6,712 nt of DNA from contig CAIWLA010000255.1 in NCBI GenBank assembly GCA_903913345.1, forward strand, positions 1-6,712, written 5' to 3'. Both the position numbers and the translations under genes were made by a program. Below, in pieces: positions 1 through 5,697 of the stretch. Position 1 is the stretch's first letter. Each line of letters begins with the position of its first letter. Source of the stretch: an uncultured Magnetococcales bacterium. Lineage in GTDB: Bacteria; Pseudomonadota; Magnetococcia; Magnetococcales; Magnetaquicoccaceae. Under the pieces are notes generated by a model. That model did not search any database, was not told the DNA's origin, and saw only the letters and a program-made list of their open reading frames with translations.

Positions 1-178
1 AGGCCGCCAGGAGGGCGAGGCCAAAATCCTGATACGCTTGTTGCAACATCGTTTTGGCCATTTGCCCGCGTGGGCCAGTGAGAAGATCGCCCAGGCCGAA
101 CCGCCTGTTCTGGAGGAATGGAGTCTCCACATTCTGGACGCGCCCACGTTGGAGAGCCTCTTTTCGGATCCCTCATAA
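1..178 (+). CDS. C-terminal fragment of a DUF4351 (Rpn/PD-(D/E)XK family) protein
   Basis: Reading from base 2, the last 58 codons of a gene that begins outside the window are visible, ending in TAA at 176-178. The peptide starts GRQEGEAKILIRLLQHRFG and continues with a Trp-rich stretch (LPAW) and the ending ILDAPTLESLFSD. This pattern, an EGxAxxLxRLLxxRFG helix followed by a W-x-x-x-ILDAxTLxxLF segment, is typical of the DUF4351 domain. That domain closes many Rpn-type recombination-promoting nuclease or putative transposase proteins. The catalytic PD-(D/E)XK part would lie upstream, outside the window, so activity cannot be judged. Such genes are often accessory and multicopy. The family call rests on recognising the pattern by eye. 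No other frame fits better across this stretch. Confidence 0.6.
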   Translation, partial: GRQEGEAKILIRLLQHRFGHLPAWASEKIAQAEPPVLEEWSLHILDAPTLESLFSDPS

Positions 179-293
179 CGGCAAGCATCTGGTGCAGCCA
201 TTGCCGCCCAGCCATCGAGAGACGCCTGTCCAACCGGGTCGATTCTTTGCCCATGCGGTGGCCATGGAGAGGATAAAGAGGGCCTCCCGACTC

Positions 294-438
294 AGAGCTT
301 GTGAATAAATCTGCTGCGCGGCCATCTGGCGGCGTTGCGGGCTTGCTCACTCCTCGCCTATCTGATTGATATGTCTCGTCGCTCGCTCGCCCGCGCCTTG
401 CCAGATGGCCTGCTCGCGACGATTTATTCACAAGCTCT
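294..438. repeat. 145-bp imperfect palindromic element (MITE-like or long hairpin)
   Basis: The ends are an 18-bp perfect inverted repeat, agagcttgtgaataaatc at 294-311 and its reverse complement at 421-438. Further in, ggccatctggc (320-330) pairs with gccagatggcc (400-410), and the sequence between remains partly complementary and rich in GC. The whole element can fold into one long imperfect hairpin and has no convincing reading frame. Its right end meets the first base of the stop codon of the FNR-like gene (TGA, plus-strand bases 438-440). It could therefore act as the 3' hairpin of that transcript. A non-autonomous mobile palindrome is the other likely reading. I see no clear target-site duplication. 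Bases 179-293, between the DUF4351 gene and this element, hold nothing I can identify. Confidence 0.6.
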
Positions 439-1226
439 CAGGTCAATTCCCCGGTCAACGGGCATTGAGCAGCGGCTTGCAAGCCGGGCAGGTCCAAAAT
501 TTGGATCTGTTTGCCAACCACATACACCAGTCTTTCCTCTTGCAGACGTCTCAAGGTGCGACTGACCGTTTCCATGGACAGCCCCAGAAAATTGGCGATG
601 TCCTGACGCAACATGGTCAGGCGGAAGGTCTGACCCGGCAGGCCACGCTGGGCATACCGCTCTGCAATATTGATCAAAAAGGCGGCCAAACGCCCCTCCG
701 CGCTCTGTCGTGCGGACAAGACAAACTGCTGCTGCTGCTGGGTGAGATGGGTGGTCAAAATCTGGATCAACTCTTCCTGGAACGGGGGAAAACGGTCTCC
801 CAGCAACTCCAGGCGGTCCAAAGGCAGCCAGCAGACGCGGCAGGGTTCCAGGGCCACGGCGGTCGATGAATAGTGACTGGCCCGGATGGATTCCAACCCC
901 AATAATTCGCCGGGGAGATAAAAGCCCAAAACCCGCTCTTCCTGGCTGGGGGTGAGGGAATAGCTCTTGATGCCCCCCTCTTTGACGGCATATATCCCAT
1001 GAAAAGGTTGTCCCTCACGAAACAGGGTTTCCCCTTTGGGAACCGGCTGTTGGCGGAAAAGGAAAAGGTGTTCCATCTCCAGTGGTAATTGTTTAAATAA
1101 TGGCAAAAAGCCATAAAATCCACACTGTTCGCACGTTACCTCCGTCTGGCGGTCTCCCTGCGCAGACGGATCGCGTTTTTTGACAATCCAGTCGGGATCC
1201 TGGGCGTGTTGCTGGATGAATGGCAT
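438..1226 (-). CDS. FNR-type Crp/Fnr family transcriptional regulator, 262 aa
   Basis: This looks like a cytoplasmic dimeric transcription factor of the FNR branch. A cyclic-nucleotide-binding fold covers about residues 45-145 (PVPKGETLFREG, then GGIKSYSL, GFYLPGELLG). A dimerisation helix follows at about 146-175, then a winged helix-turn-helix at about 200-245. The recognition helix reads SMETVSRTLRRLQ, so Glu219, Ser222 and Arg223 match the FNR residues that read TTGAT half-sites. N-terminal Cys32 and Cys35 match the first two Fe-S ligands of E. coli FNR, and Cys132 (with an extra Cys129) matches the fourth. The third N-terminal Cys is missing. I chose the ATG at 1226 because a GGAGG lies about 8 bases upstream and the resulting length is close to E. 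coli FNR (250 aa). An in-frame ATG at 1346 would add 40 residues but sits on the likely promoter. The gene diverges from dedA. An anaerobic or redox role is inferred from the family. Confidence 0.85.
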   Translation of the reverse strand: MPFIQQHAQDPDWIVKKRDPSAQGDRQTEVTCEQCGFYGFLPLFKQLPLEMEHLFLFRQQPVPKGETLFREGQPFHGIYAVKEGGIKSYSLTPSQEERVLGFYLPGELLGLESIRASHYSSTAVALEPCRVCWLPLDRLELLGDRFPPFQEELIQILTTHLTQQQQQFVLSARQSAEGRLAAFLINIAERYAQRGLPGQTFRLTMLRQDIANFLGLSMETVSRTLRRLQEERLVYVVGKQIQILDLPGLQAAAQCPLTGELT

Positions 1227-1317
1227 GGTTTGACCCTCCCCCCTCTCCTGTTCGACAATGTCTGGTTTCTGGGTGACCATCCTGATTGGTCCCCTTTTGG
1301 ATGGAAATATGTTTGAC

Positions 1318-1346
1318 ATTTTACTGTTTCTTGTGTTGTCCTGCAA
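1318..1346 (-). promoter_or_regulatory. candidate sigma-70 promoter of the FNR-like gene
   Basis: On the minus strand TTGCAG (1341-1346) and TAAAAT (1318-1323) are separated by 17 bases. The -10 matches the consensus at 5 of 6 positions and the -35 at 3 of 6. Transcription would start near 1311 and leave a leader of about 85 bases before the ATG at 1226. No FNR box (TTGAT-N4-ATCAA) is visible in the 1227-1439 divergent region. Confidence 0.4.
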
Positions 1347-1439
1347 GGGATCTACTGGGCTGTCATCAGGATGCCTCTCATCGAACGGGTTGGGTGGGTA
1401 TGGACAGGGGAACGTTTTTCTGGCGTGGAGGCGGGTGCG

Positions 1440-2033
1440 ATGAATTTTACCCAGTTTTTGTTGGATCTTGTCGGACAGTTGGATTATGTTGCCCTCTTTT
1501 TGCTGATGGCCGCAGAGAGTTCCCTGTTGCCGGTCCCTTCCGAGTTGGTCATGATCCCGGCTGGCTATCTGGTCGCGCAGGGGAGGTTGGATCTGGGGTG
1601 GGTGGTCCTGGCCTCCAGCATGGGGAGTCTGGCCGGTTCATTGGGGAGTTATGCCCTGGCCTTCTGGCTGGGGCGTCCGCTGTTGCTCCGCTTTGGAAAA
1701 TATTGTCTGGTGACCCCTGATCACCTGGCCCAGGCAGAACAATTCGTGGCTCGACACGGGGAGGTTTCGGTCTTTACCGGGCGGTTTATTCCGGGTGTGC
1801 GCCATTTGATCTCCCTGCCAGCCGGTTTGGCGCGGATGCGATTGGCCTCTTTTGTCCTCTATACCGGGGTGGGGGCCACACTGTGGAACAGTGTGCTGTT
1901 GCTGCTTGGGTATCTGCTCCGGGAACAGCAGGATTGGTTGAAGCAACATTTCTCCTGGGTGGTGTCCGGTGCCCTGCTGTTTGCGGGGGGGGTGGTGGCC
2001 GTCTATATTCTCAGGCAACGGACAAAGAGTTGA
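1440..2033 (+). CDS. DedA family (SNARE-associated/VTT) membrane protein, 197 aa
   Basis: This is a polytopic inner-membrane protein of the DedA family. Some family members flip undecaprenyl phosphate or other lipids and are needed for envelope homeostasis. The signature features are present in order: an acidic re-entrant motif ESSLLPVPSE (Glu26, Glu35) followed by MIPAGYL; a Gly/Ser-rich membrane segment around 57-78; FTGRFIPGVR (Arg115 and Arg121) followed by SLPAG at about 112-129; GATLWNSVLLLLGY at about 145-158; and a C-terminal membrane segment at about 172-190 with a basic tail. These acidic and Arg residues correspond to those essential in E. coli YqjA/YghB-type members. The start at 1440 follows GGAGG (1427-1431) by 8 bases. 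An in-frame ATG at 1371 would add 23 polar residues and has no good ribosome binding site. The length is usual for the family. The lipid substrate cannot be read from the sequence. Confidence 0.9.
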   Translation: MNFTQFLLDLVGQLDYVALFLLMAAESSLLPVPSELVMIPAGYLVAQGRLDLGWVVLASSMGSLAGSLGSYALAFWLGRPLLLRFGKYCLVTPDHLAQAEQFVARHGEVSVFTGRFIPGVRHLISLPAGLARMRLASFVLYTGVGATLWNSVLLLLGYLLREQQDWLKQHFSWVVSGALLFAGGVVAVYILRQRTKS

Positions 2034-2217
2034 ATCGTCGGCTGAACCGGTGTAAAAGTACTGGATTTGCACACCGTGAATCGGTTAGTATGGTTTGGCG
2101 TGTTTTTTTTGGCATGGGTGGTGGGTACGTTGCTTGATCGGCGGCGGTGTTTTTCTGTCCGGTTCGGGGTACCCGCCTTCGGCCAGACAGGGTCGTTCTT
2201 ATCGGAGTTTTTTATTA

Positions 2218-3018
2218 ATGGCAACCTCTCTTCCCTCTCAAGCAAAACCCGCCGTTGCGGCGGCCAAGGGCAAATCGGCGCAACCCGTCGAAGACGTCGT
2301 TGAAGAAGAACTCCCCTCTATTGAGGAGATCGAGGAACTGGAGGAGGAGCTGCACGAGCAGCAGAGGGCCAAGACCCAGCAGGAACTGGCCGAAATTCGC
2401 AAGAAAAAAGAGGAAGACGAACTCCTCGGAAAGACCAAAAAAGTACAAAAGGTTGACCTCTCCCAGATCAAGCCGACGGGCGGAAAGTCCAGCAAGAAAG
2501 GAGGCTTGCCGGAACATATCGCCTCTCTTCCCAAAGACCATCCCATTCGGTTGCGTTGGGAGAAGGGCTATCGCCAGAGACCGGACGGATCGTGGGCCAA
2601 GACGGCCCTGCCAACGGCGGAAGAACGGAGTTCCGCCAAGGAGTGGATCAAATTTGTCGTTGTGACGTTGGTGATTGTTCTCGTCGCGGCGGGTGTCATG
2701 AAGGGTATCGACTCGTATCGTGAGGCCCTCCAGAAAAGGCGGGATGAGGTCGTTGACATTATCACGAAAAAGGGCTTTTCTCTGGATGATCCAGAGGTCC
2801 GGTCGGTCTACGTAGAGGTGACCACGACCGCCTGGCTGCCAAAGTTGGATAAATTACTGGAAAACCTAAAAAGAATCCCCAGAAAGCTCCTGGAGCCGTT
2901 TATCGAAAATCCCGAACAGGGCAGCTATGTGGATTACATCAAACGGCACGGCAAGCCGTTCGATGAACGGGAGGCCATCGAGTGGCAGACCCGGAGTATG
3001 CGCAAGCCGGTTGAATAG
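2218..3018 (+). CDS. unrecognised coiled-coil, single-membrane-segment protein, 266 aa
   Basis: I do not recognise this protein. From the N-terminus it shows an Ala/Lys-rich leader (1-24) and a strongly acidic Glu-rich segment (25-50). This runs on into a charged heptad-like helix that is probably a coiled coil (about 35-70). A basic linker follows (71-96), then a short segment with HPIRLRWEKGYRQRPDGSW (108-126). One hydrophobic membrane segment lies at about 146-161 (FVVVTLVIVLVAAGVM). A basic C-terminal domain of about 100 residues follows, predicted mostly helical. There is no signal peptide and no peptidoglycan-binding motif. The flanking charges do not settle the topology. The start at 2218 follows GGAG (2204-2207) by 10 bases. 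In-frame upstream ATGs would add a Cys/Trp-rich stretch unlike the rest. It lies 208 bases upstream of the stator genes on the same strand, so a shared role is possible but unproven. Confidence 0.7.
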   Translation: MATSLPSQAKPAVAAAKGKSAQPVEDVVEEELPSIEEIEELEEELHEQQRAKTQQELAEIRKKKEEDELLGKTKKVQKVDLSQIKPTGGKSSKKGGLPEHIASLPKDHPIRLRWEKGYRQRPDGSWAKTALPTAEERSSAKEWIKFVVVTLVIVLVAAGVMKGIDSYREALQKRRDEVVDIITKKGFSLDDPEVRSVYVEVTTTAWLPKLDKLLENLKRIPRKLLEPFIENPEQGSYVDYIKRHGKPFDEREAIEWQTRSMRKPVE

Positions 3019-3054
3019 CTCCCTAATGGGTTGAACGCTCATTGATTTTTACTG

Positions 3055-3083
3055 TTGACACGTGCAGTGGTGTTGCTTAGCAT
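3055..3083 (+). promoter_or_regulatory. candidate sigma-70 promoter of the stator genes
   Basis: A perfect -35 hexamer TTGACA (3055-3060) is followed after 17 bases by TAGCAT (3078-3083), which matches the -10 consensus at 4 of 6 positions. Transcription would start near 3090, giving a leader of about 135 bases before the motB-like start at 3226. The rest of 3019-3225 contains G-runs (a run of eight near 3119) and no gene. The promoter lets the motB-motA pair be expressed separately from the gene ending at 3018. Confidence 0.5.
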
Positions 3084-3225
3084 GGGCACCCGGTTTGTTG
3101 AGTGTCACCGGGGTTGCCGGGGGGGGTGTCCTGTGCGGGTGGCGGTGGCGAATTTTTCTTGAAGAGTGACACTTGAATCGTCCACAGTTGAGTGTGGCGG
3201 TGCCCGGTCCTGGGACGAGACAATT

Positions 3226-3978
3226 ATGGCGGAACAATCGACAGAAAGGGCCGACGAAGGTCGCCCCAAAAAGGCCCCTGAGGATACGAGCAGAAAAAAA
3301 TGCCCGACCTGCAAGAAGGGCACGCCCCTCTGGTTTATCTCCTGGGCGGACATGGTGACCCTGCTGTTGTGTCTGTTCGTGATCATCGTGGCCTATTCGA
3401 CGCAAGAAAAAGGTCGATACATGACCTTGTCTGGCTCCATGCGGGATGCGTTCGGCTCAAAAAATCCCGATGAAAGCATGCCTCCCATCGCCAGGGGATA
3501 CCATCTCGTCAACATGCAGTTTCAGACACTAATCACCCTGGTACACATAGCAGAACAGGTCAGGGAGCTGTTCTCCGTGCCGATCGATCATGGGCGGGTC
3601 AAGGTTTCCAATGATGAGGAGGGGGTCATGATCCTGATCGACCGGGATTTCCTGTTTCGACCGGAGTCGACCATATTGCAGGAGGCGGTTCAGCCCCTGC
3701 TGATGAATTTGGCCACCCTCATCACCCTGTTGCCCAATACGGTGGAGATACGGGCTTCCCGCGTTGAAACCCCCGGAAAGCCCTTTGATTGGGATGTGGG
3801 AACGGCGGAGGGGGCGGCCATTGCCGCCATTTTTGAACAACAGGGGGGGATTTTGTACAATCGCATCCAGGTGACCAGTCTGGTGGCGACAGGGCAGGGG
3901 GGGGCGGAACCCGGTACCGCACCACCAAAAAACACCATCGAAATCAGAATTCTGAAAACAACCAACCCGGAAGATTAA
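3226..3978 (+). CDS. PomB/MotB-like stator B subunit with degenerate OmpA-like domain (copy 1), 250 aa
   Basis: This is likely the B subunit of an ion-driven stator. It has a short cytoplasmic tail with a Cys pair (CPTCKKG, Cys26 and Cys29) and one membrane helix at about 36-57 (WFISWADMVTLLLCLFVIIV). Asp42 in WADM is equivalent to the ion-binding Asp24 of PomB and Asp32 of MotB. A plug-like stretch follows with the PomB-type motif GSMRDAFG (70-77). A periplasmic linker and an OmpA-like domain occupy about 130-245. In that domain the usual GHTD and SNW-D/E-L-SxxRA motifs have decayed. By hand alignment the Asp is Val180 and the peptidoglycan-binding Arg is Glu195, while Trp189 remains. I chose the ATG at 3226 because the paralogue at 5697 also begins MAE. 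The Shine-Dalgarno is weak. In-frame ATG 3166 is an alternative. It lies 66 bases upstream of motA, in the reverse of the usual A-B order. A role in flagellar rotation is inferred, since no other flagellar gene is seen. Confidence 0.85.
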   Translation: MAEQSTERADEGRPKKAPEDTSRKKCPTCKKGTPLWFISWADMVTLLLCLFVIIVAYSTQEKGRYMTLSGSMRDAFGSKNPDESMPPIARGYHLVNMQFQTLITLVHIAEQVRELFSVPIDHGRVKVSNDEEGVMILIDRDFLFRPESTILQEAVQPLLMNLATLITLLPNTVEIRASRVETPGKPFDWDVGTAEGAAIAAIFEQQGGILYNRIQVTSLVATGQGGAEPGTAPPKNTIEIRILKTTNPED

Positions 3979-3988
3979 CGTGACGGTT

Positions 3989-4008
3989 GGACAGACGGCT
4001 GTCTGTTC
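3989..4008 (+). promoter_or_regulatory. intercistronic hairpin between motB-like copy 1 and motA
   Basis: The arms ggacagac (3989-3996) and gtctgttc (4001-4008) form an 8-bp stem with one G-U pair around the loop ggct. No T-run follows, so it is unlikely to be a simple terminator. It may affect mRNA stability or the ratio of the two stator subunits. Confidence 0.4.
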
Positions 4009-4018
4009 GGGGCATGGG

Positions 4019-4030
4019 ATAGTGCACTAT
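4019..4030. promoter_or_regulatory. 12-bp perfect palindrome just upstream of the motA ribosome binding site
   Basis: The sequence atagtgcactat is its own reverse complement. It ends five bases before the GGG of the motA Shine-Dalgarno (AAGGG around 4034-4038). It could be a small operator or, in RNA, a weak stem. A 12-bp palindrome can also arise by chance. Confidence 0.25.
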
Positions 4031-4044
4031 TAAAAGGGTGATAC

Positions 4045-4788
4045 ATGGATATTGCAACAGTAATCGGGTTGACCATCGGGGGCGGTATTGTGCTGGGCCT
4101 GATGGGTCACAATATTGGGTTGTTTTACAGCACCCACGCCTTTATCGTCGTGTTCGGGGGGTTGGTGGGCAGCACGTTTGTCAAGTTCAACCTGTCCGAC
4201 ATCAAGGTGGCCGGGAAAATTCTCAAGAAGGCCTTCTTTACCTCGCATGAAGACCTCAAGGAACTCATCCGTCAAATGGTGGATATTTCCAATATTGCCC
4301 GCAAAAACGGTTTGCTGGCACTGGAAAAGGTCAAGGTTGAAAACGAGTTTCTGCAGGCAGCCCTTCAGCACTGTTCGGACGGGGTGGATCCCAAACTGAT
4401 GAAGGAGGTGCTGACCAAAGAGATCGAATACATGGCGGACCGTCACAGTGTGGGTATCATCATGTGGGAAAGCATGGGGGAGGCGGCACCGGCTTTTGGC
4501 ATGGTGGGTACTCTGGTCGGTATGGTGGAGATGCTTTCCAACATGAACGATCCTTCCCGGATCGGTCCCTCCATGGCCACCGCCCTGTTGGCCACCATGT
4601 ACGGGGCCATCGTCGCCAATGCCGTCGTGATCCCCTTGGCCATCAAACTCCACCACTACAGCAAGGAGGAGCAGATGAAGTGCCAATTGATTGTGGATGG
4701 GGTCATTGGCATTCAAACCGGCCTGAACACGCGTATGTTGGAACAGGTGCTCAAGACAGGTCTGCCGCGTTACAAACGGGAAGACTGA
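4045..4788 (+). CDS. motA: PomA/MotA-type stator A subunit, 247 aa
   Basis: This is the A subunit of the stator ion channel, an inner-membrane protein that pushes on the rotor protein FliG. It closely resembles PomA (about 253 aa). Two N-terminal membrane helices lie at about 4-20 and 31-47, a large cytoplasmic loop at about 50-145, and two C-terminal helices at about 147-167 and 180-202. The loop carries ARKNGLLALEK, where Arg86 and Glu94 match the Arg90/Glu98 rotor-contact pair of E. coli MotA. The third helix has AAPAFGMVGTLVGM (Pro149, Thr156) and the fourth ATMYGAIVAN (Thr184), matching the channel Pro and the Thr residues of PomA. The position of PomA Asp31 appears to be Ser29. The start at 4045 has AAGGG 6 bases upstream. 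It is probably co-transcribed with the motB-like gene ending at 3978. The coupling ion cannot be assigned safely, although overall similarity leans to the sodium-driven PomA branch. Confidence 0.93.
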   Translation: MDIATVIGLTIGGGIVLGLMGHNIGLFYSTHAFIVVFGGLVGSTFVKFNLSDIKVAGKILKKAFFTSHEDLKELIRQMVDISNIARKNGLLALEKVKVENEFLQAALQHCSDGVDPKLMKEVLTKEIEYMADRHSVGIIMWESMGEAAPAFGMVGTLVGMVEMLSNMNDPSRIGPSMATALLATMYGAIVANAVVIPLAIKLHHYSKEEQMKCQLIVDGVIGIQTGLNTRMLEQVLKTGLPRYKRED

Positions 4789-4813
4789 ACAGCATATTCC
4801 TTTCCCGTCACGC

Positions 4814-4939
4814 ATCTCCCTTCGGGGGTTTGGGGGAGAAGTCCACAAGGTCTTGATGGCGTACTGTATGGGGCTTCGCCCCAAATCCCGCCGGTGGCCC
4901 TACCCCTGGACCCCACCAGGGGGGTAATCCCCCCTGGAC
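4814..4939. repeat. GC-rich hairpin repeat region between convergent motA and motB-like copy 2
   Basis: Several inverted repeats are packed together. The stem ccc-TTCG-ggg lies at 4818-4827. The stem tggggc-TTC-gcccca is at 4869-4883. The 9-bp perfect stem ccagggggg-TAAT-cccccctgg is at 4916-4937. CCCCTGG at 4903-4909 can instead pair with CCAGGGG at 4916-4922, so the last two folds exclude each other. The words cccctggac (4903-4911, repeated at 4931-4939) are direct repeats. No T-run follows on either strand, so this is not a textbook intrinsic terminator. Its place between converging genes suggests it blocks read-through both ways or protects 3' ends. It looks like a dispersed intergenic repeat of the kind common in GC-rich Proteobacteria. 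Confidence 0.55.
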
Positions 4940-4959
4940 TCCTGTGTGTGGTCGAGGGA

Positions 4960-5697
4960 TCAGTTGCCCGGATTGGTCGCCGCCACAACCCGGATCTCGA
5001 TCTTGTCTTTGGCCTGTTTTTGAATACGCCCCTCACTCTCGTTTTCTATGGCCGACAAACTGGTCACCCGGATACGGCTGTTGGGAATCTCTCCCTGTTG
5101 GTTGAACAGGGTGGCGATGGCCGTTGTCTCCTCCTTGCCCACATTCCAATCATACGGTTTTCCGTATACGCCAACCGGGGCGGAGCGTATTTCCAATATG
5201 TTGGGTATCTTTTTGACGGCGGCAGCGACATCGGCCAGCATGAGCTGGGTGGCGGCATTGGGGGTGGTGGTCCCTTCCTGGAAGATGACATTGCGGTCAA
5301 TCTGGAACACCACTCCGGCGGGATCCTCGAAGGCATTGGCCTGCCCACCGTTGAGCAACGGGGAGAGGACGACCCGGACCTCCTCCGCGATGTTGGACAG
5401 CTGAATGTGCCGCTGAAAGCCCATACCGATGATATGATACCCCCTGGGGACGGGACGCAGGCTCTTTTCCGGGCTGTTGCCACCGAACGCATCCTTCATG
5501 GATCCGGCGACCGTCGCGAACTTGCCCTTGTCCTGACTGGAATAGGCGACAATAATGACGAACAGACACAACAAAAGGGTCACCATGTCCGCCCAGGAGA
5601 TAAACCAGAGCGGGGTGCCTTTTTTGCAGGTCGGACATTTTTTCTTGCCGGTACCGGGCGGTGGGGCCGGTTTGGGTTGACCGTCGTTTTCTGCCAT
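4960..5697 (-). CDS. PomB/MotB-like stator B subunit with degenerate OmpA-like domain (copy 2), 245 aa
   Basis: This is a paralogue of the product encoded at 3226-3978, with the same layout. A Pro/Lys-rich tail carries CPTCKKG (Cys21 and Cys24). One membrane helix lies at about 31-52 with the ion-binding Asp37 in WADM, followed by the plug-like motif GSMKDAFG (65-72), a linker, and an OmpA-like domain at about 125-240. The block from KKCPTC to VAYS is identical in the two proteins, while the periplasmic parts have diverged strongly. In the OmpA-like domain the Asp of GHTD is replaced (Val175 by hand alignment) and the Arg of SxxRA is Glu190, with Trp184 kept. The start at 5697 has only a weak ribosome binding site but gives the same MAE beginning as copy 1. 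It converges on motA and has no A-subunit partner of its own in the window, so it may share that MotA. Confidence 0.85.
   Translation of the reverse strand: MAENDGQPKPAPPPGTGKKKCPTCKKGTPLWFISWADMVTLLLCLFVIIVAYSSQDKGKFATVAGSMKDAFGGNSPEKSLRPVPRGYHIIGMGFQRHIQLSNIAEEVRVVLSPLLNGGQANAFEDPAGVVFQIDRNVIFQEGTTTPNAATQLMLADVAAAVKKIPNILEIRSAPVGVYGKPYDWNVGKEETTAIATLFNQQGEIPNSRIRVTSLSAIENESEGRIQKQAKDKIEIRVVAATNPGN

Noticed and set aside
670..679. TTGATCAA resembling an FNR box
   Set aside because: The two half-sites lack the 4-base spacer and lie inside the regulator coding sequence.
1313..1318. TTGACA on the plus strand as a dedA -35 element
   Set aside because: No acceptable -10 hexamer follows at 16-18 bases, so I could not support a dedA promoter here.
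2067..2094. TTGCAC-N16-TATGGT as a promoter for the coiled-coil protein
   Set aside because: The match is only 3 of 6 and 4 of 6 with 16-base spacing, too weak to call.
2047..2109. Terminator for dedA (CGGTGT/ACACCG stem and a T8 run)
   Set aside because: The stem has a 17-base loop and the T-run is about 24 bases away, so they do not form an intrinsic terminator.
2095..2217. Upstream ATG extension of the coiled-coil protein
   Set aside because: The added residues are Cys/Trp/Gly-rich and unlike the rest, and the ATG at 2218 has a GGAG at usable distance.
3084..3099. Sigma-54-like site GGGCAC-N5-TTGTT upstream of the first motB-like gene
   Set aside because: The spacing fits, but the invariant GC of the -12 element is GT here. 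The sigma-70 match at 3055-3083 is better.
4030..4884. 284-codon open frame on the minus strand
   Set aside because: It lies antisense to motA and its His/Gln-rich product is typical of a shadow frame.
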